Below, in pieces: positions 56,733 to 64,000 of a DNA stretch of 64,000 nucleotides. Both the position numbers and the translations under genes were made by a program. Location: the NCBI RefSeq assembly GCF_014651595.1, contig NZ_BMXE01000002.1, positions 372,001 through 436,000 on the forward strand, given 5' to 3'. Under the pieces are notes generated by a model. The model was not told where the DNA came from and searched no databases. It worked only from the letters and a program-made list of their open reading frames with translations. This DNA comes from Pseudovibrio japonicus (GTDB lineage: Bacteria > Pseudomonadota > Alphaproteobacteria > Rhizobiales > Stappiaceae). Within the stretch, counting starts at the first letter, position 1. Each line of letters begins with the position of its first letter.

Positions 56733-57851
56733 TTAAACGCGCATTGGCATCAAAACGTAGATCGCTTCGTCGCTTCCTTCATCGCGGACCAGAGTCGGAG
56801 AACCGGAATCTGCGAGCGTAAAGAGCGCGGTGTCGGCTTCCAGCTGTGCCGCGATATCCAGCAGATACTTGGAGTTAAAGCCGATCTCGAATTCTTCGTT
56901 ATCGTATTCAACGGCCACTTCTTCTGTCGCACTGCCGGAATCCGGGTTGGTGACGGTCAGAACGATCTTACCTTCGCTCAGGGCCATCTTAACTGCACGA
57001 CCACGGTCGGATGCGATGGTGGAGACGCGGTCTACGGCCTCTTTGAAGGCATCGCGGTCAACGCGCAGCTCCTTGTCATTTCCTTTTGGAATGACACGCT
57101 CATAATCCGGGAAAGTGCCATCGATCAGCTTGGATGTGAGAATTATATCGCCAATCGTGAAGCGGATTTTGGTCTCGGAGATCTCAACCTTGATCTCAGC
57201 TTCCGGATCATCCAACAACTTCTGTATTTCGCCAACGGTTTTACGCGGGACGATGATACCCGGCATTCCGTCGGAGCCTTCCGGCGCCTCGAGCTCAGCC
57301 TGAGCGAGGCGGTGTCCATCGGTTGCAACCGCGCGGAAACGCAGGCCGTTCCCCGCATCCAGAGAATGCATGTAGATCCCGTTGAGGTAGTAGCGGGTTT
57401 CTTCCGTGGAGATCGCGAACTGTGTGCTGTCGATCAGTTTGCGGATGCCCCCAGCAGTCATGGTGAAGCTGTGGGTGAACTCACCTGCTGTCAGGTCCGG
57501 GAAGTCGGTGACTGGCAGGATCTGCAGCGCGAAACGGGAGCGTCCGGCGCGGATCTCCATGGTGCTGTCATCGCCGGAGGTTTCCAGAACAACCTGTGAG
57601 CCATCAGGCAGCTTACGCACGATCTCATAGATCATATGGGCTGGAACGGTGGTTGCGCCTGGTGTTTCCACCATGGCTGCGATGCTTTCCACGACTTCAA
57701 GATCCAGGTCAGTTGCCTTGAGGTTGAGGTTACCACCTTCAGCCTGCAGCATGACGTTGGAGAGGATCGGAATGGTGTTCCGCCGTTCGACCACACGGTG
57801 TACGTGGGTCAGAGACTTCAAAAGCTCGGTCCGCTCAAGTGTCACTTTCAT
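56733..57851 (-). CDS. dnaN: DNA polymerase III sliding clamp (beta subunit)
   Basis: 372 aa from ATG 57851 (MKVTLERTELLKSLTHVHRV), the normal family length; the upstream 16-codon extension is not expected. Three clamp domains with FNSKYLLDIAAQLE near the end, and the C-terminus YVLMPMRV is the usual clamp ending. It tethers Pol III to DNA and also binds repair factors. Confidence 0.97.
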   Translation of the reverse strand: MKVTLERTELLKSLTHVHRVVERRNTIPILSNVMLQAEGGNLNLKATDLDLEVVESIAAMVETPGATTVPAHMIYEIVRKLPDGSQVVLETSGDDSTMEIRAGRSRFALQILPVTDFPDLTAGEFTHSFTMTAGGIRKLIDSTQFAISTEETRYYLNGIYMHSLDAGNGLRFRAVATDGHRLAQAELEAPEGSDGMPGIIVPRKTVGEIQKLLDDPEAEIKVEISETKIRFTIGDIILTSKLIDGTFPDYERVIPKGNDKELRVDRDAFKEAVDRVSTIASDRGRAVKMALSEGKIVLTVTNPDSGSATEEVAVEYDNEEFEIGFNSKYLLDIAAQLEADTALFTLADSGSPTLVRDEGSDEAIYVLMPMRV

Positions 57852-58203
57852 GCGAAACGTCCATTCTTCTGGGCGGAGTGACGTGCCGGTGCAGCGCACT
57901 CCGCGAATTACTAATCAAAATGCCCAGTGCTGGTGCAGAGGTACCTCCGTCCGCACCGCCCCATCACACGGAGTTTGACCTCCGGCGGGGTCGTACAAAC
58001 TGCACTTTTCGCTCTCAAAATGCAAGAGGGGCGCTGCAAGCAGCGCCCCAATAATCACCAAAATCCTGTAAGGAGCCTATATGCTCCTATGTGCGGACAC
58101 TAATTTGAGCACGTTGCGTTCATTTCCGTTCACGCGTCACACTCTAATTCTTGTTCTAAGCGAATTCTCGTCATCTGATTGAAAGCAATCAGACAGAATG
58201 CGC
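57852..58203. other. Intergenic region dnaA-dnaN
   Basis: About 350 bp. It holds the dnaA terminator hairpin and presumably the dnaN promoter. No consensus DnaA boxes were recognised. Confidence 0.55.
58028..58049 (-). terminator. Terminator of dnaA
   Basis: Perfect 9 bp stem GGGGCGCTG/CAGCGCCCC with CAAG loop, 154 bases past the dnaA stop on the minus strand. The T-rich tract after it is weak. Confidence 0.65.
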
Positions 58204-59673
58204 TTAGGCGTCCAGCATGCGTTTCAGCAGCTCCAGCTCCTGCGCAAGACCATTATCGGCTTTGGAGAGCTCTTCGATTTTACGAACTGCATGCAGCACT
58301 GTTGTGTGGTCGCGGTTGCCGAAGCGACGGCCGATCTCTGGTAGAGACCGCGGGGTCATCATCTTGGCGAGGTACATTGCGATCTGACGCGGACGCACGA
58401 TTGTACGGGTACGGCGCGCAGAAAGCAGATCCGCTTTTGTGACGTTGTAATGCTTGGAAACGACGCGCTGGATGTCTTCGATCTTAACGCGGCGAGGCTC
58501 AGCTGCGCGGATGAGATCACGAAGAGTGATTTCAGCCATTTCCAGAGTGACCGGAGAATTTGTCAGCTGGTTGTGTGCGACGAGACGGTTCAGAGCACCT
58601 TCAAGGTCACGGCCTGAAGAGGTTACGTTGCGTGCAACGTAATCCAGAACAGCGTCCGGCACGGTGAAGTTCGGGTATGAGCGCTGCTGGGCGCGCATAC
58701 GGTCTTCGATGATTGCACGGCGCAGCTGGAAGTCCGGTTCGGAGATATTTACGACCAGGCCACCTGCCAGGCGGGAGCGAACGCGATCATCCAGACTTTC
58801 CAATTCAGCCGGAGCGCGGTCAGCTGCGACAACAACCTGACGAGCACCATCAATCAATGCATTTAGTGTGTGACAGAACTCTTGCTGTACCTGCTTGCCG
58901 TGCAGGAACTGCATGTCGTCGATCAAAAGAAGATCGATAGAACGCAGAGTTTCCTTGAAGGACATTGCAGACTGTGCCTGAAGCGCAGCAACAAAGCGGT
59001 ACATGAAGTGTTCTGCAGTGAGGTAGAGAACGCGGCGACCAGCCATACGGGCCTGGTTTGCAATCGCCTGCATCAGGTGGGTTTTACCAAGACCCACAGA
59101 TGCGTGGAGATAGAGCGGATTGAAGGTTACGCTGCCACCACCGGCAACCTGCTTTGCGGCAGCAAGCGCCAAAACGTTGGATTCACCTTCAACGAAACTG
59201 TCAAAAACGTATTTTGGATCGAGGGAAGCCCCTTCGAGTACGTCTTTTGAGGAAAGGTCAGACCGCCCGCCCCGGCCACCCATCATTGCGGGCATTGGGG
59301 ATGCGGCGCGCAAACCAACCGGATCATTTACCTGAATTGGGCGCATATCAGCCGACTTGCCGCCCATTGCGGGACGTGCAGCTGGTTTAGCCGCAGCCGG
59401 ACGAGGACGAACAGCACCGCGTACGGTGAGTTCGATTTTATGAATGTCATCACATTCATTTTTCCAAAGTCCCATCAGACGCTCTGAATAGTGGGATTGG
59501 ATCCATTGCTTCAAAAACCGCGTTGGAACAGACAAACGAACGGTGCCGTTAGTATGCCCTTCCATGTCTACGCGTGCAAACCAGCTGGTGAATACATCTT
59601 CACCCAGTTCCGCACGTAAACGTTTCTTAACGCGATCCCATTGCTCCGGCCCTGGAGCTTCCTGAACGTGCAT
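58204..59673 (-). CDS. dnaA: Chromosomal replication initiator DnaA
   Basis: 489 aa from ATG 59673, chosen because AAGGAGG precedes it at ideal distance. Domain I ([22 protein letters not shown]) and a Pro/Ala linker lead into the AAA+ domain with [14 protein letters not shown] and [11 protein letters not shown]. The C-terminal DNA-binding domain carries the family signature [20 protein letters not shown]. It binds the origin and opens the duplex. Located upstream of dnaN, with a rhodanese gene and the rpsT-side intergenic region behind it. Confidence 0.98.
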   Translation of the reverse strand: MHVQEAPGPEQWDRVKKRLRAELGEDVFTSWFARVDMEGHTNGTVRLSVPTRFLKQWIQSHYSERLMGLWKNECDDIHKIELTVRGAVRPRPAAAKPAARPAMGGKSADMRPIQVNDPVGLRAASPMPAMMGGRGGRSDLSSKDVLEGASLDPKYVFDSFVEGESNVLALAAAKQVAGGGSVTFNPLYLHASVGLGKTHLMQAIANQARMAGRRVLYLTAEHFMYRFVAALQAQSAMSFKETLRSIDLLLIDDMQFLHGKQVQQEFCHTLNALIDGARQVVVAADRAPAELESLDDRVRSRLAGGLVVNISEPDFQLRRAIIEDRMRAQQRSYPNFTVPDAVLDYVARNVTSSGRDLEGALNRLVAHNQLTNSPVTLEMAEITLRDLIRAAEPRRVKIEDIQRVVSKHYNVTKADLLSARRTRTIVRPRQIAMYLAKMMTPRSLPEIGRRFGNRDHTTVLHAVRKIEELSKADNGLAQELELLKRMLDA

Positions 59674-59849
59674 GCTCGCCTCCTTGCAGCCGTTGGGTAT
59701 TCCGCCACAGATACCCAACCTTCAAATCTATTGTGCTCATTTTGAGCTTTGTTGAACCAGGCGTTTGTTGATTTCGTTGTCATTAGACAAAAACATCACA
59801 TCGGTGTGGCGCCCACACACCGTTGTTGAATTCTAATATTTCCTGGGAG

Positions 59850-60296
59850 CTATCCTTGGCTCCACGGAAGACCTTGCGCCTTCCATCCAGAAACCGATCC
59901 CCGATGACCGTCAGCATCATGACCGCCTTCAAAGCCATCTGCCACGTTGTAGCAGTTCTTATAGCCAAGGGCTGTCATCGCAATTGCTGCTGCCTTGCTT
60001 CGTGCTCCAGAGCGGCACAAAAAGAAGATTACAGCGTTTTGGTCAAGTCCTTTTTGCGTCAAAGCGTCAGAAAGTTGAGTTGCAAAGCCCTCGTGAGGAC
60101 CATTGGACGGGAAGCCCTGCCATTCAGCAAGGACGACTTCCTTACCCAACATGGAAAGATCAGGTATGCCAACAAAGGTCCACTCGGCATTTGTTCTCAC
60201 ATCTACAAGAGTTGCAGAACTGTCAGCTTTCAGGTTCTCGAACACTTCCGTTACGTTTCGATCACCCGCATAGGACTCATGCATTGATACTTCCAT
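59850..60296 (-). CDS. Rhodanese-like sulfurtransferase
   Basis: About 148 aa (ATG 60296; ATG 60284, with GGAAG upstream, is equally possible). The rhodanese fold is clear: TLVDVRTNAEWTFVGIPDL and the active-site loop FLCRSGARS with the catalytic Cys. Likely transfers sulfane sulfur in the cytoplasm. It lies between dnaA and rpsT on the same strand. Confidence 0.9.
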   Translation of the reverse strand: MEVSMHESYAGDRNVTEVFENLKADSSATLVDVRTNAEWTFVGIPDLSMLGKEVVLAEWQGFPSNGPHEGFATQLSDALTQKGLDQNAVIFFLCRSGARSKAAAIAMTALGYKNCYNVADGFEGGHDADGHRGSVSGWKAQGLPWSQG

Positions 60297-60311
60297 TACC
60301 AACCTAGACAC

Positions 60312-60916
60312 ATTCCGTTAAATCACCCAAGCGCGAGGGTCACTATAAATAGACTCAAATTCGAATTTCAAGAAAAATCAAAGAGAGAAAGCAGAAACAG
60401 CATCAAAATGACGCAACATTTCTAGTAGTCCAAGCTGCAACTACTATAGATTGCAACTCTTAGACTTGACGCCATCCGACCATTCTTGGCCAACCCTGGA
60501 TTGATTCTTCTAACTTGTATGCTGGGATCGGGAAGTAACCCGACTTCTTCTTGACCATACACAGCCGATTTTGGTCCCGCAATAGCGGAAAGTTTGCAAA
60601 CCGCAAATGCCCTTTCTGTGACGCCGGGTCAAGCCCATATGTCGTCAACGGTTAAGTTCGGCAAAAAGCAGTGAACTCAACAACTTTCTTAACATGCACT
60701 TGGTTCATGGTGGGCTCAGGACGCGAATAAAAAAAAATTATCCGGCAATCTCTTGACTCACCAAGAATCTGCTCGTTTAAGCCGCGACAAAATTAACCTA
60801 GATCTAACCTGCTGTTATTTAAGGTTTTTCTCTGACAGGCTACGAGACTATTCCACAGGCTATTCGCTGCGAAAATGCCCCAGTTTTATCTCTGGGTAAC
60901 GTTATCCAGCTAATAA
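60312..60916. other. Gene-free rpsT-side intergenic region, candidate replication origin
   Basis: About 600 bp without genes, AT-rich at 60720-60840. It contains one near-consensus DnaA box (TATTCCACA at about 60849, one mismatch) and weaker ones (TTATCCGGC, TTATCCAGC). Alphaproteobacteria such as Rhodobacter carry DnaA-box-rich sequence between rpsT and dnaA, so an origin here is plausible. The box count seen by eye is low, so this is only a candidate. Confidence 0.35.
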
Positions 60917-60919
60917 AAA

Positions 60920-60941
60920 AGCCCGGCCATACGACCGGGCT
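60920..60941 (-). terminator. Terminator of rpsT
   Basis: Arms AGCCCGG and CCGGGCT with 8-base loop, followed on the minus strand by TTTTTTATT. 22 bases past the rpsT stop. Confidence 0.9.
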
Positions 60942-60963
60942 CTTTTAGTCCAAGAAACTTGGA

Positions 60964-61230
60964 TTAGGCGCCGAGTGCCTTAATGCGAGCATTCAGACGG
61001 GATACCTTGCGAGACGCAGTGTTCGCATGGATAACGCCTTTGTTAGATGCACGCATGATTTCAGGCTGTGCAACTTTGAATGCTTCGTTAGCAGCTGTCT
61101 GGTCACCCGCGACAATTGCTTCTTCCACTTTACGCACGTAGGTACGTACGCGGCTACGGCGAGCCTTATTAGTGGCCGTCTGGCGAGCAATTTTACGTGC
61201 CGCCTTCTTGGCCGAAGGAGTGTTGGCCAT
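60964..61230 (-). CDS. rpsT: 30S ribosomal protein S20
   Basis: 88 aa, normal length. It starts [18 protein letters not shown] and reads Lys/Arg/Ala-rich throughout, ending [14 protein letters not shown]. It binds 16S rRNA in early 30S assembly. Its position beside dnaA is typical of alphaproteobacteria. Confidence 0.97.
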   Translation of the reverse strand: MANTPSAKKAARKIARQTATNKARRSRVRTYVRKVEEAIVAGDQTAANEAFKVAQPEIMRASNKGVIHANTASRKVSRLNARIKALGA

Positions 61231-61408
61231 GGGCTCTGTCCTGATCTGTCAGTAAGAACTGTTTTCAAATCGCGAACGAGGCCGCCCAGAGCCGCCCCGG
61301 TCAAACGAATTCAGTGACGAACAAGATCCGCCACCGGTTGTGGAGCGCTTATAGTTGGGAGTCTTAGCCTCGTCAATGAAAAAAGGTATAGACGCGCCCA
61401 AAAACGGC

Positions 61409-62182
61409 TTATCCGTCTTCGAATTCTGGTTTTCTCTTTTCTATGAAGGCCTTCATACCTTCTTTTTGATCACTGGTTGCAAACATTGAATGGAACAAGC
61501 GACGCTCAAAACGAATGCCTTCTGCAAGGGTTACTTCGTAAGAACGGTTTACACTCTCCTTAGTCATCATAACGATTGGGGTAGAGAAACTTGCAATCTT
61601 TTCAGCAGCTTTGATTGCTTCTGCAACCAGATCGTCGTTAGCCACAACGCGGGAGACCAATCCAGAGCGTTCTGCTTCAGCGGCATCCATCATGCGGCCT
61701 GTCAAGCACATTTCCATTGCTTTCGACTTGCCAACAAACCTTGTTAATCTCTGTGTACCGCCTGCACCCGGCATGACGCCCAGCTTGATCTCTGGTTGAC
61801 CAAATTGCGCGGATTCGGCTGCTAGAATGAAATCGCACATCATTGCCAGCTCACACCCACCGCCCAGCGCAAAGCCTGCGACGGCTGCGATGATCGGCTT
61901 ACGCTTTTGTGCGATTTGGTCCCAGCTGGTGATGAAGTCCATCAGATAGGTCTGCGGATAGTCATACTCGGCCATCACTTTGATGTCAGCGCCCGCTGCA
62001 AAGGCCTTTTCTGAGCCGGTGATAACTGTTGCGCCAACTTCAGGGTCGCGATCAAAGACATTCAGCGCTTCATCAAGCTCAGCGATCAGGTCGCTGTTCA
62101 GCGCATTTAGTACTTTTGGCCGGTTTAGCGTAATCAGGCCAACCTTGCCCCGTGTCTCAACCAGAATATTCTCGTAGGACAT
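61409..62182 (-). CDS. Enoyl-CoA hydratase
   Basis: 257 aa crotonase-fold enzyme. The oxyanion-hole segment [11 protein letters not shown], the signature [25 protein letters not shown] and the second region [32 protein letters not shown] contain the catalytic Glu residues. Hydrates trans-2-enoyl-CoA in beta-oxidation. It is close to PaaF/FadB-type short hydratases. Separated from mtnA by 90 bp on the same strand. Confidence 0.93.
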   Translation of the reverse strand: MSYENILVETRGKVGLITLNRPKVLNALNSDLIAELDEALNVFDRDPEVGATVITGSEKAFAAGADIKVMAEYDYPQTYLMDFITSWDQIAQKRKPIIAAVAGFALGGGCELAMMCDFILAAESAQFGQPEIKLGVMPGAGGTQRLTRFVGKSKAMEMCLTGRMMDAAEAERSGLVSRVVANDDLVAEAIKAAEKIASFSTPIVMMTKESVNRSYEVTLAEGIRFERRLFHSMFATSDQKEGMKAFIEKRKPEFEDG

Positions 62183-62272
62183 CTGTCCCTCCCAATAAAA
62201 TCAGTCTGAATTGCTGCCCTAACATTGAAGAGCGCCCGCTCAGCGGCAAGGTATCCGTTTGTCGTAGTCCCG

Positions 62273-63379
62273 TCAGGCAGCGGTTGCTGCCTTCTCCGGG
62301 AACAGTGCAGCAAGCCCTTCTTTGCTCGCCGGGCAGGCTCCACGTTCGGTAATCAGAGCACTAACATATTTTGAGGGGGTCACATCAAAGGCAAAGTTGG
62401 AAAGTGGTGTGTCCGGTGGGCAAATGCGGACTTTTTCAACTTGACCTTCGGTGGTTTCGCCGGAGATCCACGCAACTTCCTCGCCGCTTCGCTCCTCAAT
62501 CGGAATTTCCTTCAAGCCATCGGCGACGGTCCAGTCGATGGTGGAGGAGGGCAGCGCCACGTAAAACGGAACGCCGTTGTCATGTGCAGCGAGCGCTTTG
62601 AGGTAGGTGCCGATCTTGTTGCAGACATCTCCGTGAGCTGTGGTTCTGTCCGTCCCAACGATGCACAGATCCACCATGCCGTGCTGCATAAGATGGCCGC
62701 CAGCATTATCGACAAGAAGGGTATGCGGCACGCCGTGCTCGCCCAGCTCCCAAGCGGTCAGGCCAGCCCCCTGATTGCGCGGGCGGGTTTCATCCACCCA
62801 GACGTGGACGTTGAGGCCTTTGTTATGCGCCTGATAGATGGGTGCGGTGGCTGTTCCCCAGTCGACCGTTGCCAGCCAGCCTGCGTTACAATGGGTCAGG
62901 ATGTTGATGGTCTCGCCTGGGTTCTTGCGTGTGGCAATCTCCTCAATGATCTGGAGGCCGTGTTTGCCGATGGATTCGTTGCACTTTACGTCTTCATCAG
63001 AAATCTCGATCGCTCGTTTCCAAGCTGCCTCTGCTCTTTGCTCAAGTGGCAGCTTTGAGAGCAGGCTTTGCATATCATTCAACGCCCAGCGCAGGTTAAT
63101 CGCGGTGGGGCGAGTGGCGTGAAGCACTTCCCATGCATTACTCAGAGCCGCATCGCTTGGGTCCCGCGCCATCTCCAGTGCCACGCCAAAGGCAGCGGTT
63201 GCGCCGATCAGTGGGGCTCCACGTACCCACATGTCTTTGATGGAAACTGCCGCGCCTTCCAGATTGCGCAGCTCGACCTCAACAAAACGATGGGGGAGGT
63301 GTGTCTGGTCGATGATCCCGACCGTTTTCCCGGCCTCCAACGGCCAAATGGAACGATATGCTTTACCATGAACTTTCAT
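62273..63379 (-). CDS. mtnA: S-methyl-5-thioribose-1-phosphate isomerase
   Basis: 368 aa, normal for MtnA. Characteristic segments are [51 protein letters not shown] with the catalytic Cys, and [21 protein letters not shown] with the catalytic Asp. It converts methylthioribose-1-phosphate to the ribulose form in methionine salvage. No other salvage gene is present in the window. Confidence 0.95.
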   Translation of the reverse strand: MKVHGKAYRSIWPLEAGKTVGIIDQTHLPHRFVEVELRNLEGAAVSIKDMWVRGAPLIGATAAFGVALEMARDPSDAALSNAWEVLHATRPTAINLRWALNDMQSLLSKLPLEQRAEAAWKRAIEISDEDVKCNESIGKHGLQIIEEIATRKNPGETINILTHCNAGWLATVDWGTATAPIYQAHNKGLNVHVWVDETRPRNQGAGLTAWELGEHGVPHTLLVDNAGGHLMQHGMVDLCIVGTDRTTAHGDVCNKIGTYLKALAAHDNGVPFYVALPSSTIDWTVADGLKEIPIEERSGEEVAWISGETTEGQVEKVRICPPDTPLSNFAFDVTPSKYVSALITERGACPASKEGLAALFPEKAATAA

Positions 63380-63617
63380 CGCGCTGTCTCCTACCCATTT
63401 CTGCGATATGTGCGGCAGATTATCGGAATAATCCGGGGCTCGATCTGCATTTTATCACGCACCGTTTCTTTTCCTCAAAAAGTTCCATTAGGCAGCGGGT
63501 TTCGCTTAATTGATTTAAATCGGATCCCTTCATTTCCTCTTTAACCATAATGCGCTACGCTACCTTCTCAATGTCTGTTACCGTTCAACTGTGCCGAGTT
63601 GATGAAAGAGGCTCGCA

Positions 63618-64000
63618 ATGGCTCCGTTAGACACTGAAATTCGCGTAGAAGACGAGGATGGCATTCTGACCATGCTGGATTGGGCTGCCCAAGAGGGGTG
63701 GAACCCGGGTGAGGACGACGCTCCTTCCTACTATGCGGCAGATCCCGGAGGTTATCTTGGTTGCTACCTGAACAATCAGCTGATTTCGATGGTGTCTGCA
63801 GTCAAGTACGGCGAGGCCTACGGTTTCCTTGGCTTTTTTATTTGCCACCCGCACTTTCGTGGTCAAGGATTTGGTGGCGTAATATGGAATGCAGCATTGC
63901 GACGGCTCGAAGGGCGCACCATCGGCCTTGACGGCGTAGTGGCGGAACAGCCCGCTTATACGAAGTCTGGCTTCAAGCTCGTTCATCAGAATATGCGCTA
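63618..64000 (+). CDS. GNAT family N-acetyltransferase, 3' end outside window
   Basis: Starts at ATG 63618 (GAGG just upstream) and is still open at the window end. The first 127 codons read MAPLDTEIRVEDEDGILTML, then the acetyl-CoA-binding stretch YGFLGFFICHPHFRGQGFGG, a clear GNAT motif A (RGQGFG), followed by AEQPAYTKSGFKLVHQN. Motif B and the C-terminus are partly or wholly beyond the window. The substrate is unknown. Confidence 0.85.
   Translation, partial: MAPLDTEIRVEDEDGILTMLDWAAQEGWNPGEDDAPSYYAADPGGYLGCYLNNQLISMVSAVKYGEAYGFLGFFICHPHFRGQGFGGVIWNAALRRLEGRTIGLDGVVAEQPAYTKSGFKLVHQNMR

Noticed and set aside
56685-57599. 304-codon plus-strand frame opposite dnaN
   Set aside because: Antisense shadow of the sliding-clamp gene.

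Overview
The window looks like chromosomal DNA of a marine alphaproteobacterium. The main evidence is the run rpsT, rhodanese, dnaA, dnaN, recF, gyrB on one strand at the right, together with betIBA-type choline oxidation, a ChoXWV-type choline importer and several Rhizobiales/Rhodobacterales-style proteins. A Stappiaceae (Pseudovibrio-like) host is my best guess from gene content, but this is inference and no search was run.

Left edge (1-4922): an iron-related operon with two imelysin (M75) proteins, a di-heme c-type oxidoreductase and a Tat-exported DUF1513 protein. It is followed by an intact tRNA-Arg(CCG) at 5036-5112.

Accessory region (5114-24156): a 19,043 bp integrated element. It is bounded by a perfect 48 bp direct repeat, formed by the 3' part of the tRNA at 5066-5113 and a second copy at 24109-24156. 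It carries a RepC-like replication initiator, a ColE1-type mobilisation module (MobC, a relaxase fused to an MbeB-like membrane tail, and an MbeD-like protein), a 4-fold beta flower protein and a PIN-domain protein bracketed by two sets of iteron-like repeats. It also holds an alpha/beta hydrolase, a decayed IS6-family element, a TetR regulator, a FabF paralogue and a PAP2 phosphatase. Near its right end lie a two-gene module of unknown function (632 aa protein plus PLD-like 544 aa protein), a phage-like divergent regulatory switch, a small excisionase-like gene and a tyrosine integrase. The two-gene module is the best candidate for an undescribed (probably defence) system. Three clusters of an AATAAAGTnTCATACyGA repeat occur only in this element.

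Centre (24.4-49.5 kb): a TetR/DUF2147/membrane-protein group with a 30 bp perfect palindrome and a GPH-type sugar symporter. A four-gene glycosyltransferase cluster (GT4, unknown, GT8, GT2) follows. Next come the choline uptake operon choXWV and the betIAB operon, divergent around a BetI operator. A 1083 aa modular protein with a lysozyme-like N-terminus and about seven beta modules comes next, then haem import (hmuTUV) divergent from a haem monooxygenase-like gene, a MarR regulator and a PaaI-type thioesterase.

Right edge (49.8-64 kb): a GntR regulator, gyrB, three tandem LysE-type exporters, recF, dnaN, dnaA and a rhodanese. A 0.65 kb gene-free stretch that may hold the replication origin separates these from rpsT. 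Enoyl-CoA hydratase, mtnA and a GNAT acetyltransferase cut by the window end follow.
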